From Bacillota bacterium (GTDB taxonomy: Bacteria > Bacillota > Dethiobacteria > DTU022 > UBA8154): 45,128 bases of DNA. The position numbers were made by a program, and so were the translations under genes. The notes beneath the pieces are model-generated. The model saw nothing but the letters and a program-made list of their open reading frames with translations, was not told the DNA's origin and searched no databases. Below, piece by piece: positions 43,642 through 45,128 of this stretch. How positions within the stretch are numbered: the stretch's first letter is position 1; each line of letters opens with the position of its first letter. The stretch is taken from contig JAAYFF010000016.1 in assembly GCA_012728375.1 (NCBI GenBank), positions 1 to 45,128 of the forward strand, read 5' to 3'.

Positions 43642-44959
43642 TAGCCTCAACCACAACGGGGAAGGCGTCGGGCGCATAAGCGGTTATGCCGTGTTTGTAC
43701 CGGGGGCGCTGCCGGGGGAGTTAGTGCAGGCCAAAGTTATCTCCCTGCAGAAGAACTATTGCCGGGCGCTGATAGAATCTGTCACCCAGACATCCCCTGA
43801 ACGTCTTGAGCCTATTTGTGACCAGTACACAGCATGCGGCGGCTGTCAGCTTTTACACCTTGCTTATGGTGAACAGCTGCGTTTAAAACAAAAAACCGTG
43901 GAAGATGCCCTTTGGCGGATCGGCGGCCTCCAGATACCCGTGCGGCCAACCATCGGCATGGATGAGCCCTGGCACTACCGCAACAAAGCCCAGGTTCCGG
44001 TCGCTGTTCAAAATGGTGAAATTCTTGCCGGGTTCTATGAAAAACGCAGCCATAACATTGTTAATCTTAAGCGCTGCCACCTTCAGCATCCGGACAATGA
44101 TCAGGTTGCCCATGCCGTTCGCCGCATCCTTGGAGAGCTGAAGATACCTGCCTACCAGGAAAACACACACACCGGCCTGGTGCGACATATCCTGGCCCGC
44201 ACTTCTTTCTCCACCGGCAACATCCTGGCAGTCATCATAACCAACGGCCGCACCTTCCCCCGGAAGGAAGAGTTTGTTGCAGGCCTGCGCCGGGCAGTTC
44301 CCAATATTACCGGAATAGTCCAGAACATAAATACACGCAAAGGCAACACCATCCTTGGCCCTGAAGAAATCATCTTATGGGGACAACCCTGGCTGATGGA
44401 GACGCTTGACGGCCTTCAGTTTATAATATCCCCCCGCTCTTTCTTTCAGGTCAATCCCCTGCAAACAGAAGTCTTATACCGCAAAGCCGTGGAGTATGCC
44501 GCCTTGACCGGCAGCGAGACTGTCTTTGACCTCTACTGCGGCAGCGGGACTATCTCGCTCTTTTTAGCCCGCGGTGCATGCAGAGTTATTGGCGTTGAAT
44601 CAGTTGAAGCAGCCATTAAAGACGCCAGAGAAAACGCAGCACTGAATGGGATTACAAACGTAGAATTTCATGCAGGGCCTGCAGAAAAGATAGTCCCCAC
44701 ACTACTTAAAGAAGGCGAAAAGGCCGATGTAGTTGTAGTCGACCCACCCCGTAAAGGGTGCGATGCTGCATTACTGGATACAATGGCCAAAATGCAGCCG
44801 CAAAGAATCGTCTATGTTTCCTGCAACCCCGCCACACTAGCCCGGGATTTGAAAATACTTCATCAAAAAGGGTACATACCATTAGAAGCCCAGCCGGTGG
44901 ACATGTTCCCGCATACGTTCCATGTTGAGTGCGTAGTATTGATAACACGCAATATATAG
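43583..44959 (+). CDS. rlmD: RlmD-type 23S rRNA (uracil-C5) methyltransferase (TrmA/RumA family)
   Basis: The 458-residue product begins with a TRAM domain (EIIQLQIDSLNHNGEGVGRI, about 12-70). Cys79, Cys85, Cys88 and Cys165 are placed as the [4Fe-4S] ligands of RumA. The Rossmann methyltransferase domain has FQVNPLQTE, FDLYCGSGTISLFLA, VDPPRKGC and the catalytic Cys in YVSCNPATLARD. It methylates a uracil in 23S rRNA (U1939 or U747; Firmicute members may do both). The start is GTG after GAGGGTAACT. A 5' fragment of the same gene lies at 38191. Confidence 0.92.
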   Translation: MGKKEKPPVATGEIIQLQIDSLNHNGEGVGRISGYAVFVPGALPGELVQAKVISLQKNYCRALIESVTQTSPERLEPICDQYTACGGCQLLHLAYGEQLRLKQKTVEDALWRIGGLQIPVRPTIGMDEPWHYRNKAQVPVAVQNGEILAGFYEKRSHNIVNLKRCHLQHPDNDQVAHAVRRILGELKIPAYQENTHTGLVRHILARTSFSTGNILAVIITNGRTFPRKEEFVAGLRRAVPNITGIVQNINTRKGNTILGPEEIILWGQPWLMETLDGLQFIISPRSFFQVNPLQTEVLYRKAVEYAALTGSETVFDLYCGSGTISLFLARGACRVIGVESVEAAIKDARENAALNGITNVEFHAGPAEKIVPTLLKEGEKADVVVVDPPRKGCDAALLDTMAKMQPQRIVYVSCNPATLARDLKILHQKGYIPLEAQPVDMFPHTFHVECVVLITRNI

Positions 44960-44996
44960 TGATTTGAAAAAGATGGCAATCAATATATCTTTTTAG

Positions 44997-45051
44997 CCCC
45001 CCAAAGAACTTGGAGAAAACACGTTTAATATGTTAACATTTTATTGGGGGG
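44997..45051 (+). repeat. Inverted repeat before the transposase (CCCCCCAA / TTGGGGGG)
   Basis: CCCCCCAA (44997-45004) and TTGGGGGG (45044-45051) flank 39 nt of AT-rich sequence directly upstream of the IS3-type ORF. It may include the left terminal repeat of the IS or form a leader hairpin limiting transposase expression. The other end of the IS is outside the window. Confidence 0.5.
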
Positions 45052-45060
45052 TAGGTTTTA

Positions 45061-45128
45061 ATGAAAAACAACAAACAGTATAGTGATGAATTCAAAGAGC
45101 TGATTATTAAGGAGTGTCAAGAAACAGG
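45061..45128 (+). CDS. IS3-family transposase OrfA, 3'-truncated by window edge
   Basis: Only the first 22 codons are visible: MKNNKQYSDEFKELIIKEC and QETG. This is the typical start of the helix-turn-helix OrfA (transposase_8/IS911-like) subunit, which binds the IS ends and is normally extended to OrfAB by frameshifting. The rest lies beyond the window. Confidence 0.7.
   Translation, partial: MKNNKQYSDEFKELIIKECQET

Overview
The window looks like chromosomal DNA of a Gram-positive, anaerobic, Clostridia-type bacterium (Peptococcaceae-like is my best guess, by inference only). The grounds are strong GGAGG ribosome sites with many TTG and GTG starts, a pur operon with a B. subtilis-type iron-sulfur PurF, a clade II single-chain PurL, a two-subunit class I fumarase, ComFB, a PF13654-type Lon protease, a T-box leader, and gatCAB next to ligA. 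No rRNA, tRNA or CRISPR array was seen.

Layout. (1) 1-1862: end of a phage-like or integrated element, all on +: a DUF5131 protein, small unknown genes, a phage replication-initiator N-terminal domain and an 11-bp iteron-like repeat. (2) 2056-8841: purine operon purE-(purC remnant)-purF-purM-purN-purH-purD, closed by a terminator. (3) 9031-16853: ligA, comFB (opposite strand), gatC-gatA-truncated gatB, then the two fumarase subunits separated by a YbaK-type deacylase gene, then nth. (4) 16869-20733: a flavodoxin-fold reductase, a Lon-like protease and trmL. (5) 20752-24119: a T-box leader, apparently with a UUC (Phe) specifier, in front of a lipoprotein/permease/ATPase ABC transporter. (6) 24174-28137: purL as its own transcription unit. 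(7) 28193-34295: accessory genes: an AraC/GyrI-like regulator, a decayed small HTH gene and a 1542-residue SF1 helicase with a C-terminal PDDEXK-type nuclease domain, a candidate defence protein. (8) 34506-44959: pckA and rlmD, a neighbourhood that has been duplicated and invaded. Both the 3' end of pckA and the 5' end of rlmD occur twice. Between the copies lie a PadR regulator with an FtsW-like protein, a NarL-type two-component system, small membrane proteins, a collapsed ABC transporter, a membrane serine hydrolase and several pseudogene fragments. (9) The window ends in the first codons of an IS3-type transposase.

Functional picture. Most of the window is housekeeping: de novo purine synthesis (PurB and an intact PurC must be encoded elsewhere), tRNA-dependent amidation, DNA repair, fumarate and oxaloacetate metabolism, and RNA methylation. 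The most interesting parts are the T-box-controlled transporter, the helicase-nuclease locus, the PadR/HAAS-FtsW pair, and several signs of gene decay: purC reduced to its last 37 codons, gatB lacking its C-terminal third, an ABC transporter fused by deletion, and the pckA-rlmD duplication scars. All identifications come from reading the sequence and recognising motifs. No database search was run.
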